From the NCBI GenBank assembly GCA_003646745.1, contig QMLM01000058.1, positions 1 to 8,528 on the forward strand: DNA of 8,528 nt, read 5' to 3'. Origin of the DNA: Deltaproteobacteria bacterium (GTDB lineage: Bacteria > Desulfobacterota > B13-G15 > RBG-16-54-18). The position numbers and the translations under genes were made by a program. A model generated the notes under the pieces. The model ran no database searches. It was given only the letters and a program-made list of their open reading frames with translations, and had not been told where the DNA came from. Positions 1 through 6,445 of this stretch are shown here, piece by piece. Each line of letters begins with the position of its first letter. Position 1 is the first letter of the stretch.

Positions 1-516
1 GTGCAGGCCATCTACGTGCCAGCAGATGATCTGACCGACCCTGCTCCTGCTACTACCTTCGCCCATCTTGATGCAACAACTGTGCTGTCTCGACAAATAG
101 CGGAGCTGGGGATTTATCCGGCGGTAGACCCCTTGGATTCCACCTCCAAAATCCTCGACCCCCGGGCGGTGGGGGAGGAACACTATTGGGTGGCCAGGGA
201 GGTGCAGAGGATCCTGCAAAAGTACAAAGATCTGCAGGACATTATCGCCATCCTTGGTATGGATGAGCTTTCCGAGGAGGACAAATTAATCGTGGCGCGG
301 GCCCGGAAGATACAGCGATTTCTTTCCCAACCCTTCTTTGTGGCCGAGGAGTTCACCGGGACCCCTGGGAGGTATGTGAAACTGGAAGATACCATCAAGG
401 GGTTCAAGGAATTGGTGGAGGGCAAACACGACGATATCCCTGAGCAGGCCTTCTACATGGTAGGGACCATCGAAGAGGCTTTAGAGAGGGCGCAACGGAT
501 GAGAGCTGCTGAATAG
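1..516 (+). CDS. atpD: ATP synthase F1 subunit beta, C-terminal part (5' truncated)
   Basis: This is the C-terminal 171 residues of the catalytic beta subunit of the F1Fo ATP synthase, the membrane-bound enzyme that couples the proton or sodium gradient to ATP synthesis. The reading frame is open from the first base, so the gene begins outside the window. The visible part starts within the highly conserved stretch containing VPADDLTDPAPATTFAHLD, which lies near the end of the nucleotide-binding domain. It continues into the C-terminal helical domain with the DELSEEDK motif (the DELSEED loop that contacts the gamma subunit) and the VARARKIQRFLSQPFFVAE segment. The P-loop and Walker B would lie upstream. 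The stop codon (514-516) overlaps the ribosome-binding site of atpC, as expected in an atp operon. The identification is firm; only the 5' part is missing. Confidence 0.97.
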   Translation: MQAIYVPADDLTDPAPATTFAHLDATTVLSRQIAELGIYPAVDPLDSTSKILDPRAVGEEHYWVAREVQRILQKYKDLQDIIAILGMDELSEEDKLIVARARKIQRFLSQPFFVAEEFTGTPGRYVKLEDTIKGFKELVEGKHDDIPEQAFYMVGTIEEALERAQRMRAAE

Positions 517-525
517 GAGGCCTTT

Positions 526-936
526 ATGGCAGCTAGTTTCCTGCTGGAGGTGGTGACCCCCAATCGATTGGTCTTGAGCCAGGAGGTAGAGGAAATCACG
601 GCCCCTGGAGTGGAGGGGGAGTTTGGTGTCTTGCCTGGGCACACCCCCTTTTTTACCACCCTCAGGGTGGGGGAAGTCATGTACCGAGCTGGGAAAGAGC
701 AGAGATATATGGCTGTGACTTGGGGATTTGTGGAGGTCCTTCCGGACAGGGTCACCATCTTGGCCGAGGCTGCAGAGTTAGAAGATGAAATAGATGTGGA
801 GAGAGCTACCCGGGCCAAGGAGAGGGCTGAAGAGAGACTCAAGCACCTCAGCCCCGAGGACGAGGAGTTCTACTCATCCATGGGGGCATTGCAACGGGCT
901 ATAAACAGATTGACGGTGGCCAGCCGGAGGAGGTAA
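526..936 (+). CDS. atpC: ATP synthase F1 subunit epsilon
   Basis: Epsilon subunit of the F1 central stalk (136 aa, normal length), which couples rotation and can inhibit ATP hydrolysis. The N-terminal beta-sandwich domain (about residues 1-85) carries the family signature GEFGVLPGHTPF. The C-terminal part, from about residue 88, is the charged helical hairpin ending in ALQRAINRLTVAS. The start is set by AGGAGG at 515-520, five bases before ATG 526; this site overlaps the atpD stop, so translation of the two genes is probably coupled. It is the last gene of the atp operon seen here. A convergent small gene ends only five bases downstream, and I see no hairpin terminator in that gap. Confidence 0.97.
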   Translation: MAASFLLEVVTPNRLVLSQEVEEITAPGVEGEFGVLPGHTPFFTTLRVGEVMYRAGKEQRYMAVTWGFVEVLPDRVTILAEAAELEDEIDVERATRAKERAEERLKHLSPEDEEFYSSMGALQRAINRLTVASRRR

Positions 937-941
937 CTGTT

Positions 942-1220
942 CTATTTGATGAGCTTTAATCTCCTCTTCTTTTCCTTCGTCACCCTTTGTTCTGTTTGTT
1001 TTTTCTCTCCCTTTTGGCGTTCTAAGATGTGGCGGTTAAAGAGGTTGTTTTTAGCGATCACCCCGTTGATAATGAAGTAGATAATTACCGCCTTTTCCCA
1101 TTCTTTAGTGGGCTCAAAATGAAAGAGCCTTTCCAAATATTTTCTTCTTAACTGACTTAAAGAGGCCTCATCCAAGGCAATTATTTGCTCCGCTATCTTT
1201 TCCAGGGCCCTTTCTATCAT
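942..1220 (-). CDS. Small lysine-rich hypothetical protein
   Basis: I do not recognise this 92-residue protein. Its existence is supported by GAGGAGG on the minus strand (1235-1229), 8 bases before ATG at 1220, and by tight placement 16 bases after the dgt stop codon, which practically touches this ribosome-binding site. The N-terminal two thirds look like a compact helical domain: acidic-amphipathic start, then YLERLFHF and a hydrophobic VIIYFIINGVIA stretch at about residues 45-56, too short and too near charged residues to be a confident membrane span. The last 25 residues are strongly basic (KKQTEQRVTKEKKRRLK), suggesting nucleic-acid or membrane-surface contact, which is inference only. 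It is probably the last gene of the rpoH-dgt transcription unit and is convergent with atpC, five bases away. Confidence 0.6.
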   Translation of the reverse strand: MIERALEKIAEQIIALDEASLSQLRRKYLERLFHFEPTKEWEKAVIIYFIINGVIAKNNLFNRHILERQKGEKKQTEQRVTKEKKRRLKLIK

Positions 1221-1236
1221 ATCTGTTGCCTCCTCA

Positions 1237-2298
1237 TCAAAGGATCAGCCAGGGCTTGGGGAGGTATATCCTTTCATAGAGGTGGAAGGCATATCGGTCG
1301 GTCATCCCGGCCAGATAATCGCACGCACACACTTCGATGGTATCGTAAAGATTATCTCTATCCATCTCTCTTAGAAAGAGGTCGACGTCTCGGGTAAACT
1401 TCTCATAAAGCTCTATCAAGATCTTGGAGGCCTTCACAAAATCACCGTGGACCACCTCGGAATCGTAAACCCTTTCGTAGAGAAAGTCCCTGAGCCTTAC
1501 AACAGCCTCCAAGACCGGCTGGCTCATGGAAAGGGAAATCTTCCCTTGCTGATGACAGCAGAGGGTGGAATAAATCACATCTTTTACCATGGTATCTATT
1601 CTCTCCCCATGGGTTTGGCCTAGGATCTGTGAGCACTCAGGAGGGATGTCCTGCTCATCGATCACCCCTGCCCTGATGGCATCGTCTAGGTCATGGTTTA
1701 CATAGGCGATGATATCTGCGATCCTCACCACTTGTCCCTCTAGGGTGGAGGCCTTCTCCGAGGGGTTTGTGGGGATTACCTCTCCCTTTCCCTTGGAGTG
1801 TTTGACGATCCCATCTCTCACCTCGTAGGTGAGGTTTAACCCCTTTCCCTCCCTCTCTAGTAAATCAACTACCCGCAGGCCCTGCTCGGGATGAGAGAAG
1901 CCTTGGGGAGAGATCTGATTAAGGACCTCTTCTCCAGCATGGCCAAAAGGGGTATGTCCCAGATCATGCCCTAGGGCAATGGCCTCGGTGAGGTCCTCAT
2001 TGAGCCGAAGGGCCTTGGAAATGGTCCTGGCGATCTGGGCTACTTCCAGGGTGTGGGTTAGTCTGGTCCGATAGTGATCGCCCGTGGGAGAGAGGAATAC
2101 TTGGGTCTTGTGTTTGAGACGCCGAAAGGACTTGGAGTGGATTATCCTGTCCCTGTCCCGCTGAAAGGCAGGACGGAGGTCGCATTCCTCCTCCTCTCTG
2201 AGCCTTCCCTTGCTCTGGCTACTGAGTTGGGCATGGGGTGACAGGGTTACCCTCTCCAATTCCTCCAAAGACTCACGGATCAATACACCGACTCCCAT
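1237..2298 (-). CDS. dgt: dGTP triphosphohydrolase-like HD-domain protein
   Basis: Cytoplasmic HD-superfamily hydrolase of the dGTPase-like group. Family members cleave dNTPs to deoxynucleoside plus triphosphate and so adjust dNTP pools. With 353 residues it fits the shorter dGTPase-like type. Visible motifs are FRRLKHKTQVF (58-68), RTRLTHTLEVAQIAR (77-91), ALGHDLGHTPFGHAGE (108-123) and VRIADIIAYVNHD (191-203). The four expected metal ligands are present as H82, H111, D112 and D195. Start choice is uncertain. ATG 2298 has only a distant AAGG in front. TTG at 2283 (codon 6) has GGGAG eight bases upstream and would give an N terminus M-IRESLEELE, which resembles the usual start of this family. 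The gene lies 29 bases after rpoH and overlaps the RBS of the next small gene, consistent with one operon. True substrate preference cannot be read from the sequence. Confidence 0.93.
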   Translation of the reverse strand: MGVGVLIRESLEELERVTLSPHAQLSSQSKGRLREEEECDLRPAFQRDRDRIIHSKSFRRLKHKTQVFLSPTGDHYRTRLTHTLEVAQIARTISKALRLNEDLTEAIALGHDLGHTPFGHAGEEVLNQISPQGFSHPEQGLRVVDLLEREGKGLNLTYEVRDGIVKHSKGKGEVIPTNPSEKASTLEGQVVRIADIIAYVNHDLDDAIRAGVIDEQDIPPECSQILGQTHGERIDTMVKDVIYSTLCCHQQGKISLSMSQPVLEAVVRLRDFLYERVYDSEVVHGDFVKASKILIELYEKFTRDVDLFLREMDRDNLYDTIEVCACDYLAGMTDRYAFHLYERIYLPKPWLIL

Positions 2299-2327
2299 GG
2301 TGCCAGAAATGACCTTGCTTTAAAGCT

Positions 2328-3299
2328 TCAATCAGAAGGGGGGAGGAGGGCCCCTTTATAGGCATCGAAATCGGGTATCTCCTGTCGTAAAAATTCCCTT
2401 GCCTTTTGTAATATCTCCCCCTCTATCTGCCTCACCCTCTCAGGAGAAATGTTGTATTTTTGACCCATCTCCCGTAGGGTCAAGGGTTTATCGGCCATCA
2501 TCCTCTTTTCGAAGATCTCTCTCTCCCTTTCTTTCAGCGAAAGGCGAAACTTCTCCAACTTTTGGGCAAGGAGCTCCTTTAGCTCCATCTCCCCCAGGTG
2601 TTCATCAAGGGGAGTGGTTCCTGCAGGCAGCAGATCTCCGTAGGTCTCCTTGGAATCCTCGCCCACCTGTGTATCGAGGGAGATCTCCGCTGTCTCCATC
2701 CGTTGGTCCATAGAGATCACTTCATCCTCTTTTACGCTCAAATTCTCGGCCACTAGCTTCGGTACAGGGTCGAAGCCCATTTTCTCTAACCTCTCTTTTT
2801 CCTTCTTCAGGTCGAAGAAGAGCTTTCGCTGGGCCTGGGTTGTACCAATACGCACCAGCCGCCAGTTGTCCATGATGAACTTCAAGATATAGGCCCTGAT
2901 CCAGAAGGAGGCATAGGTGGTGAAGCGAACACCGCGATAGGGATCAAACCTTTTGACGGCCTGCATCAGACCCACATTGCCCTCCTGTATGAGGTCTAAG
3001 AGGTTGGTGGTCCAATAGTGGTGATATTCCAGAGCGATCTTTACCACCAATCTGAGATTGGATACTACCATCTTAAAGGCCGCTTCTCTGTCTCCATGCT
3101 CACGGTATCTGATGGCCAATTTCCTCTCTTCCTCCTCGCTGAGGATGGGGATACTGCTGATCTCATGTAGGTAACGGCGCAGGGGATCATAAGGGGCTAA
3201 CTCCTCCCCATTCGCCCTCTGTGGTGTTTCTAGCGCGCCGAGTTCGTCTGGTAGTGGTCTTTTTAGTTTTTTGGATGCCTTGGCCATCTTTCCTTTCAT
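2328..3299 (-). CDS. rpoH: RNA polymerase sigma-32 factor (heat-shock sigma, RpoH type)
   Basis: Group 3 sigma-70-family factor that directs RNA polymerase to heat-shock promoters. Numbered from the chosen start: region 1.2/2.1 begins DPLRRYLHEI (38-47); core binding region 2.2 is DLIQEGNVGLMQAVKRF (102-118); region 2.3-2.4 runs 126-146 with FTTYASFWIRAYI; region 4 helix-turn-helix is about 253-302 with SPERVRQIE. Decisive for RpoH is QRKLFFDLKKEK (157-168), the RpoH box of E. coli sigma-32 and its relatives. The frame stays open to ATG 3365, but that codon has no ribosome-binding site. ATG 3299 has a weak GGA five bases upstream; ATG 3287 is also possible, with GGA only three bases before it. 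The extra 22 residues would be unusual. The gene is divergent from hsp20, a typical target, and is followed by dgt. The alternative, another RpoH-like sigma such as the myxobacterial SigB/SigC, is close in sequence. Confidence 0.88.
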   Translation of the reverse strand: MKGKMAKASKKLKRPLPDELGALETPQRANGEELAPYDPLRRYLHEISSIPILSEEEERKLAIRYREHGDREAAFKMVVSNLRLVVKIALEYHHYWTTNLLDLIQEGNVGLMQAVKRFDPYRGVRFTTYASFWIRAYILKFIMDNWRLVRIGTTQAQRKLFFDLKKEKERLEKMGFDPVPKLVAENLSVKEDEVISMDQRMETAEISLDTQVGEDSKETYGDLLPAGTTPLDEHLGEMELKELLAQKLEKFRLSLKEREREIFEKRMMADKPLTLREMGQKYNISPERVRQIEGEILQKAREFLRQEIPDFDAYKGALLPPSD

Positions 3300-3349
3300 G
3301 TTAATCCCATCGAGGGGAAAAAACAACCCCTTGGTCTCTCTATTTTTTT

Positions 3350-3378
3350 CTTGAAAATGGTCCATTGATGATTAGATT
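3350..3378 (+). promoter_or_regulatory. Candidate hsp20 promoter
   Basis: CTTGAAA at 3350-3356 matches the -35 core of sigma-32 promoters (CTTGAA) and is also one base from the sigma-70 -35. TAGATT at 3373-3378, 16 bases after TTGAAA, is a fair sigma-70 -10 (4 of 6). I do not find a good sigma-32 -10 (CCCCATnT) at the right distance, so which sigma factor reads it is open. It sits 44 bases before the hsp20 start, between hsp20 and the divergent rpoH. There is no CIRCE (HrcA) inverted repeat. Confidence 0.4.
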
Positions 3379-3421
3379 TGTTTATGGGAGAGGAAGATTG
3401 AAAAGGAAAGGAGGGATCGCG

Positions 3422-3862
3422 ATGGCGCTGATACCTTGGAGACCCTTTAGAGAGCTGGATACCTTGCGCAGGGAGATGGATCGCCTTTGGGATCGTTTCT
3501 TCTCCGAGAGGCCTTTAGAATGGCTAGGAGGGCAGTGGACTCCATCTTTGGATGTGTCTGAGACCAAGGATAAGGTAGTGGTGAAGGCGGAGATCCCCGG
3601 GATAGATCCTAAGGATATCGACGTCTCCTTGAGCAATGGGGTCTTGACCATAAAGGGGGAGAAGAAGCAAGAGCGGGAAGAGAAAGATGAGAACTATCAC
3701 CTTGTAGAAAGGAGCTATGGTTCCTTCTCTCGCGCCGTACGCCTCCCTGCAGAGGTCCAGGAGGATAAGGTTAAGGCCAGCTACAAGGATGGAGTCCTTA
3801 AGATAACCCTTCCCAAGACGGAGAGGGCCAAGGAAAAAGAGATCAAAATCGAGGTTCAGTAA
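3422..3862 (+). CDS. hsp20: Small heat-shock protein (Hsp20 / alpha-crystallin family)
   Basis: ATP-independent holdase chaperone of 146 residues that forms oligomers and binds unfolding proteins in the cytoplasm. The N-terminal arm carries WRPFRELDTLRREMDRL, typical of bacterial class A Hsp20. The alpha-crystallin domain runs from about residue 42 (SLDVSETKDKVVVKAEIPG) to about 132, ending with the family signature GVLKITLPK (124-132). The C-terminal tail has the I-x-I type anchor (IKI, 141-143) used in oligomer assembly. The start at ATG 3422 is fixed by AAAGGAGG at 3407-3414, seven bases upstream, and by the MALIPWRPF N terminus; the frame is open further upstream but has no support there. 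It is divergent from rpoH and ends in a strong terminator, so it is probably monocistronic. Confidence 0.95.
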   Translation: MALIPWRPFRELDTLRREMDRLWDRFFSERPLEWLGGQWTPSLDVSETKDKVVVKAEIPGIDPKDIDVSLSNGVLTIKGEKKQEREEKDENYHLVERSYGSFSRAVRLPAEVQEDKVKASYKDGVLKITLPKTERAKEKEIKIEVQ

Positions 3863-3882
3863 GGCAGATCCATCTCTAAGTG

Positions 3883-3923
3883 AGGGGTTGAGATTTGCAT
3901 GTATCTCAACCCCTTTTCTCTTT
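3883..3923 (+). terminator. Rho-independent terminator after hsp20
   Basis: A perfect 12-base inverted repeat (AGGGGTTGAGAT at 3883-3894 and its complement at 3903-3914) with an 8-base loop is followed by a T-rich run (TTTTCTCTTT). It lies 20 bases after the hsp20 stop codon. It isolates the following receiver-lpxC gene from hsp20 transcription. Confidence 0.9.
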
Positions 3924-3950
3924 GCATCGCAGGGGTCTTTGTGCTATAAG
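3922..3950 (+). promoter_or_regulatory. Sigma-70-type promoter for the receiver-lpxC gene
   Basis: TTGCAT (3922-3927), a 17-base spacer and TATAAG (3945-3950; 5 of 6) preceded by TGC, an extended -10. The -35 is weak (3 of 6) but spacing and extended -10 are good. Transcription would start about 20 bases before ATG 3977. The -35 begins inside the T-run of the hsp20 terminator, so the two signals are packed together. Confidence 0.6.
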
Positions 3951-3976
3951 ATAAAAATTAAAAAAAGAGGTACCCA

Positions 3977-5320
3977 ATGGAGAAGGCAAAGATCCTGGTT
4001 GTGGACGACGAGGAAGGAATCCTGAAGTCCATTGTTGGCATCCTTCAAGACGAGGGATATGAGGCTATCACCGCCCGGGACGGTAAGGAGGCCCTGAGGA
4101 TTTATCAACAACAGGAGCCCGATGCCCTTTTGCTGGATATCTGGATGCCCGATATGGATGGTATAGATGTCCTCAAGAGGTTGCAGGAGATAGACGCGGA
4201 CAGTGCAGTGGTTATGATCTCAGGACACGGGACCATTTCTACAGCGATAAAAGCGGTGAAATTGGGCGCTTTTGATTTCATCGAGAAGCCTCTTTCTATG
4301 GATATCCTTCTTGTTACCTTGGAGAAGGCCTTAGAGCACCGCCGCTTAAGGCTGGAGAGTAAGCGCCTGCAGAGGCTCCTGGAGGACAACGAGAAAAAGC
4401 TTCGAGAAGTTACCTCTTTTTCTACTCCTTCGACTGAGTTAACTAAATCCCCTTCGACTTCAATTAAGTCCTTCCTGAAGCCAGGCCTTCAACCTCAGCG
4501 CACCCTCAAACAGAGCATGGTACTTTATGGGACAGGGTTGCACTCCGGACTGAAGACAGGGATGATTCTTCTACCATTGCCTCCCGGCAGTGGTATCCTC
4601 TTTTGCAATCTTTCCGAAGACCTCACCGTACCGGGACACCTTGATTATGTCCGATCGACAGACTTTGCCACCTCAGTAGCCAAGGGGCGTACCACCATCA
4701 GGACGGTGGAGCACTTTATGGCGGTTTTGCATGCCTACCGCATCAACAATCTCTTGATCAAGATCAACGGGGAGATTCCCATCATGGATGGTTCTGCCCT
4801 GGATTTTTGCAGGATCATTGAAGAGGCGGGGATAGAGGAGCAGGTGGACGGATATGAAGAAGTGGTCATAGATCGCCGATATCAAGTAGGGGAAGAGTCA
4901 CCAGAGGGGAAATACATCTACATAGAACCCTCAGACACCTTTGGCGTAAGATATTACCTTAACTATCCACCTCCCATCGGGCAACAGGAATATACCTTTG
5001 TCTTGGACGGTTCAGAGACCTTTAAGCGAGAAATCGCCCCTGCCCGAACCTTCGGTTTTCTGAAGGATGCGGAGCAATTGAGCAAGATCGGACTGGCTGG
5101 GGGGGGGCATCTGCATAACGTAATCCTGCTCGGCGATAAGGGGGTGGTAAACACCAAATTGAGGTTTCCCGATGAGTTTGTCCGTCACAAAATCCTTGAC
5201 CTTATCGGGGATTTTTATCTCCTGAACCGTCCTATCAAGGGGATGGTTACCGCTCATATGACCGGACATAGCGAAAATATTGCGTTGCTGCGGGAGATCA
5301 GAAAGGGAATGGGAATTTGA
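3977..5320 (+). CDS. lpxC: Fusion: response-regulator receiver domain + LpxC deacetylase
   Basis: One 447-residue frame joins two intact modules. Residues 1-121 are a CheY-like receiver closest in style to NtrX (MISGHG, GAFDFIEKP). It has the acidic pair D10/D11, phospho-acceptor D54 (LLLD-IWMPDMDG), S82 and K104, so it should be phosphorylatable. A basic helix (122-145) and a Ser/Thr/Lys/Pro linker (146-172) follow; the AAA+ and DNA-binding domains of NtrX are absent. Residues 175-447 are UDP-3-O-acyl-GlcNAc deacetylase, the zinc enzyme of the committed lipid A step: RTLKQ and GTGLHSG at its start, E245-H246 (TVEH), EIPIMDGSALDF, ARTFGF (T358), H404/K405/D408 (RHKILD) and H431 (GHSEN). Spacing between H246, H404 and H431 matches E. 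coli H79, H238 and H265 within one residue. The C terminus is shorter than E. coli LpxC, whose tail is an FtsH degron. AGAGGT six bases before ATG 3977 supports the start. Confidence 0.93.
   Translation: MEKAKILVVDDEEGILKSIVGILQDEGYEAITARDGKEALRIYQQQEPDALLLDIWMPDMDGIDVLKRLQEIDADSAVVMISGHGTISTAIKAVKLGAFDFIEKPLSMDILLVTLEKALEHRRLRLESKRLQRLLEDNEKKLREVTSFSTPSTELTKSPSTSIKSFLKPGLQPQRTLKQSMVLYGTGLHSGLKTGMILLPLPPGSGILFCNLSEDLTVPGHLDYVRSTDFATSVAKGRTTIRTVEHFMAVLHAYRINNLLIKINGEIPIMDGSALDFCRIIEEAGIEEQVDGYEEVVIDRRYQVGEESPEGKYIYIEPSDTFGVRYYLNYPPPIGQQEYTFVLDGSETFKREIAPARTFGFLKDAEQLSKIGLAGGGHLHNVILLGDKGVVNTKLRFPDEFVRHKILDLIGDFYLLNRPIKGMVTAHMTGHSENIALLREIRKGMGI
4427..4474 (+). repeat. Imperfect in-frame tandem repeat in the fusion linker
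   Basis: CCTTCGACT occurs at 4427-4435 and again at 4451-4459, exactly 24 bases apart. Each copy is followed within a few bases by TTAA and then TCC, with a short indel between copies. In protein it gives PST-ELTKS followed by PST-SIKS, a flexible Ser/Thr linker between the receiver and LpxC modules. Confidence 0.55.
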
Positions 5321-6133
5321 TCAGCGCTCTATCTCTTCCACTGTTTGCAATTTTTTTCCTAAAAAAATTTCCCCCACCTTTATGAAACGTTCCGCATTAT
5401 CGGTCACAAAGAATTTATGTGTTCCCTCTCTGGTCTTCTGGTTAGTTAGATCTTTCTCTTCTAAGATCCTCTTTACCTCCTTGGCCGTTTCCTTGGCAGA
5501 GTTGACCAAGCAGACTTCCTCCCCCATGGTTTCCTTAATTACCTCCTCCAAGAGGGGGTAGTGGGTACAGCCAAGTACCAAAGTGTCAATCATCTCCTCA
5601 CGCAGCGGGTGCAGGTAGCTTTGGGCCGTAAGGCGCGCCACTCGGTTGTTCACCCATCCTTCCTCCGCCAAGGGTACAAAAAGGGGACAAGCCCGGCTGA
5701 TGACCTTGATCTGGTGATCGATGCCTTGGATAGCCCTCTCATAGGCTCGACTTCTCACCGTTGCCTCAGTACCGATTACCCCAACCCTTCTGTTTTTGGT
5801 TACCTCAGATGCTCTTTTGGCCCCAGGTTCGATCACCCCGAGAACAGGGATTTCATTCTCCTGCTGCAGTTGGGGGAGGCTTACAGCCGAGGAGGTATTG
5901 CAGGCAACCACAAGGAGCTTGATATCCTGGCGCAGAAGGAAGCTTGCATTTTGCAACGAATACCTTATGATGGTCTGGGGTGACCTGGTTCCGTAAGGAA
6001 TCCTCGCCGTATCCCCCAAGTAGATGATATCCTCATGGGGCAGGAAGTTGATCACCTCTTTAAACACCGTCAATCCTCCCACCCCCGAGTCAAAGATTCC
6101 AATGGGTTTCTTTCTCTTGGACATTTCTGTCAA
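5321..6133 (-). CDS. murI: Glutamate racemase
   Basis: Cofactor-independent racemase that converts L-glutamate to the D-glutamate used in peptidoglycan stem peptides; 270 residues, normal length, cytoplasmic. Signatures are PIGIFDSGVGGLTV near the N terminus, YLGDTARIPYG, the first catalytic cysteine in VACNTSSAVSLP and the second in LGCTHYPLL, so the two-base mechanism is intact. Start choice: TTG 6133 has GGGTGGA (minus strand, 6147-6141) seven bases upstream, whereas ATG 6124, three codons later, has it at sixteen, too far. I therefore take the TTG start, which adds only three residues. It is convergent with the receiver-lpxC gene, its stop codon abutting the other with no gap. The other flank is a 379-base gene-free region. 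It is not in an operon within this window. Confidence 0.95.
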   Translation of the reverse strand: MTEMSKRKKPIGIFDSGVGGLTVFKEVINFLPHEDIIYLGDTARIPYGTRSPQTIIRYSLQNASFLLRQDIKLLVVACNTSSAVSLPQLQQENEIPVLGVIEPGAKRASEVTKNRRVGVIGTEATVRSRAYERAIQGIDHQIKVISRACPLFVPLAEEGWVNNRVARLTAQSYLHPLREEMIDTLVLGCTHYPLLEEVIKETMGEEVCLVNSAKETAKEVKRILEEKDLTNQKTREGTHKFFVTDNAERFIKVGEIFLGKKLQTVEEIER

Positions 6134-6159
6134 AAATTATTCCACCCTAGGTTGGGTCT

Positions 6160-6188
6160 TTTATGATCTCGATCTGCTGAGCACTCAA
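6160..6188 (-). promoter_or_regulatory. Possible murI promoter
   Basis: Read on the minus strand, TTGAGT (6188-6183; 4 of 6), a 17-base spacer and CATAAA (6165-6160; 4 of 6). Transcription would start near 6153, about 20 bases before the TTG start of murI and just ahead of its RBS. Position and spacing fit; the boxes are mediocre. Confidence 0.35.
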
Positions 6189-6417
6189 GATTCACCTTCA
6201 AGATCGACATCTTCAAAATAAATTAAAGGAGCCAAAAAGGCAAGGAGTTAGTTGACCTGCCTTATCTCCTTTGTTAAGGATTTAGATAATTTCGTCAATA
6301 ACTTTCCAAGTTAATCCATATGAGAGAATTTATGTCCCTTATCAACCCTTGGCCATCACATGGAGGGCCCTGGCCTTTGAAGGCTAAGGGCTGGGGGAGG
6401 GTTCCTTTGTGGTCACA

Positions 6418-6433
6418 ATATGCTTGTGCATAT
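6418..6433. repeat. Palindrome ATATGC-N4-GCATAT, candidate operator
   Basis: A perfect six-base inverted repeat with a four-base spacer, ending 12 bases before the -35 box of the toxin-antitoxin promoter. Such dyads upstream of Phd/VapB-type operons are commonly bound by the antitoxin or antitoxin-toxin complex. Binding here is inferred from position only. Confidence 0.4.
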
Positions 6434-6445
6434 CTATATCTACAC

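Noticed and set aside
936..1020. An intrinsic terminator for the atp operon just after atpC
   Set aside because: T-rich stretches exist but I find no stable G/C-rich stem before them; they are explained as the lysine-rich end of the opposite-strand gene.
3300..3365. Extending rpoH to ATG 3365
   Set aside because: There is no ribosome-binding site before 3365, and the added residues do not resemble sigma-factor N termini; ATG 3299 or 3287 is more plausible, although not certain.
3365..3421. Extending hsp20 upstream to TTG 3365
   Set aside because: AAAGGAGG at 3407-3414 and the family-typical N terminus place the start at ATG 3422; the upstream stretch is the leader.
3977..5320. Reading the receiver-lpxC gene as two separate genes or as a frameshifted pair
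   Set aside because: The frame is continuous, the linker codons are clean, and no ribosome-binding site with a start codon precedes the LpxC part closely enough to suggest a separate gene.
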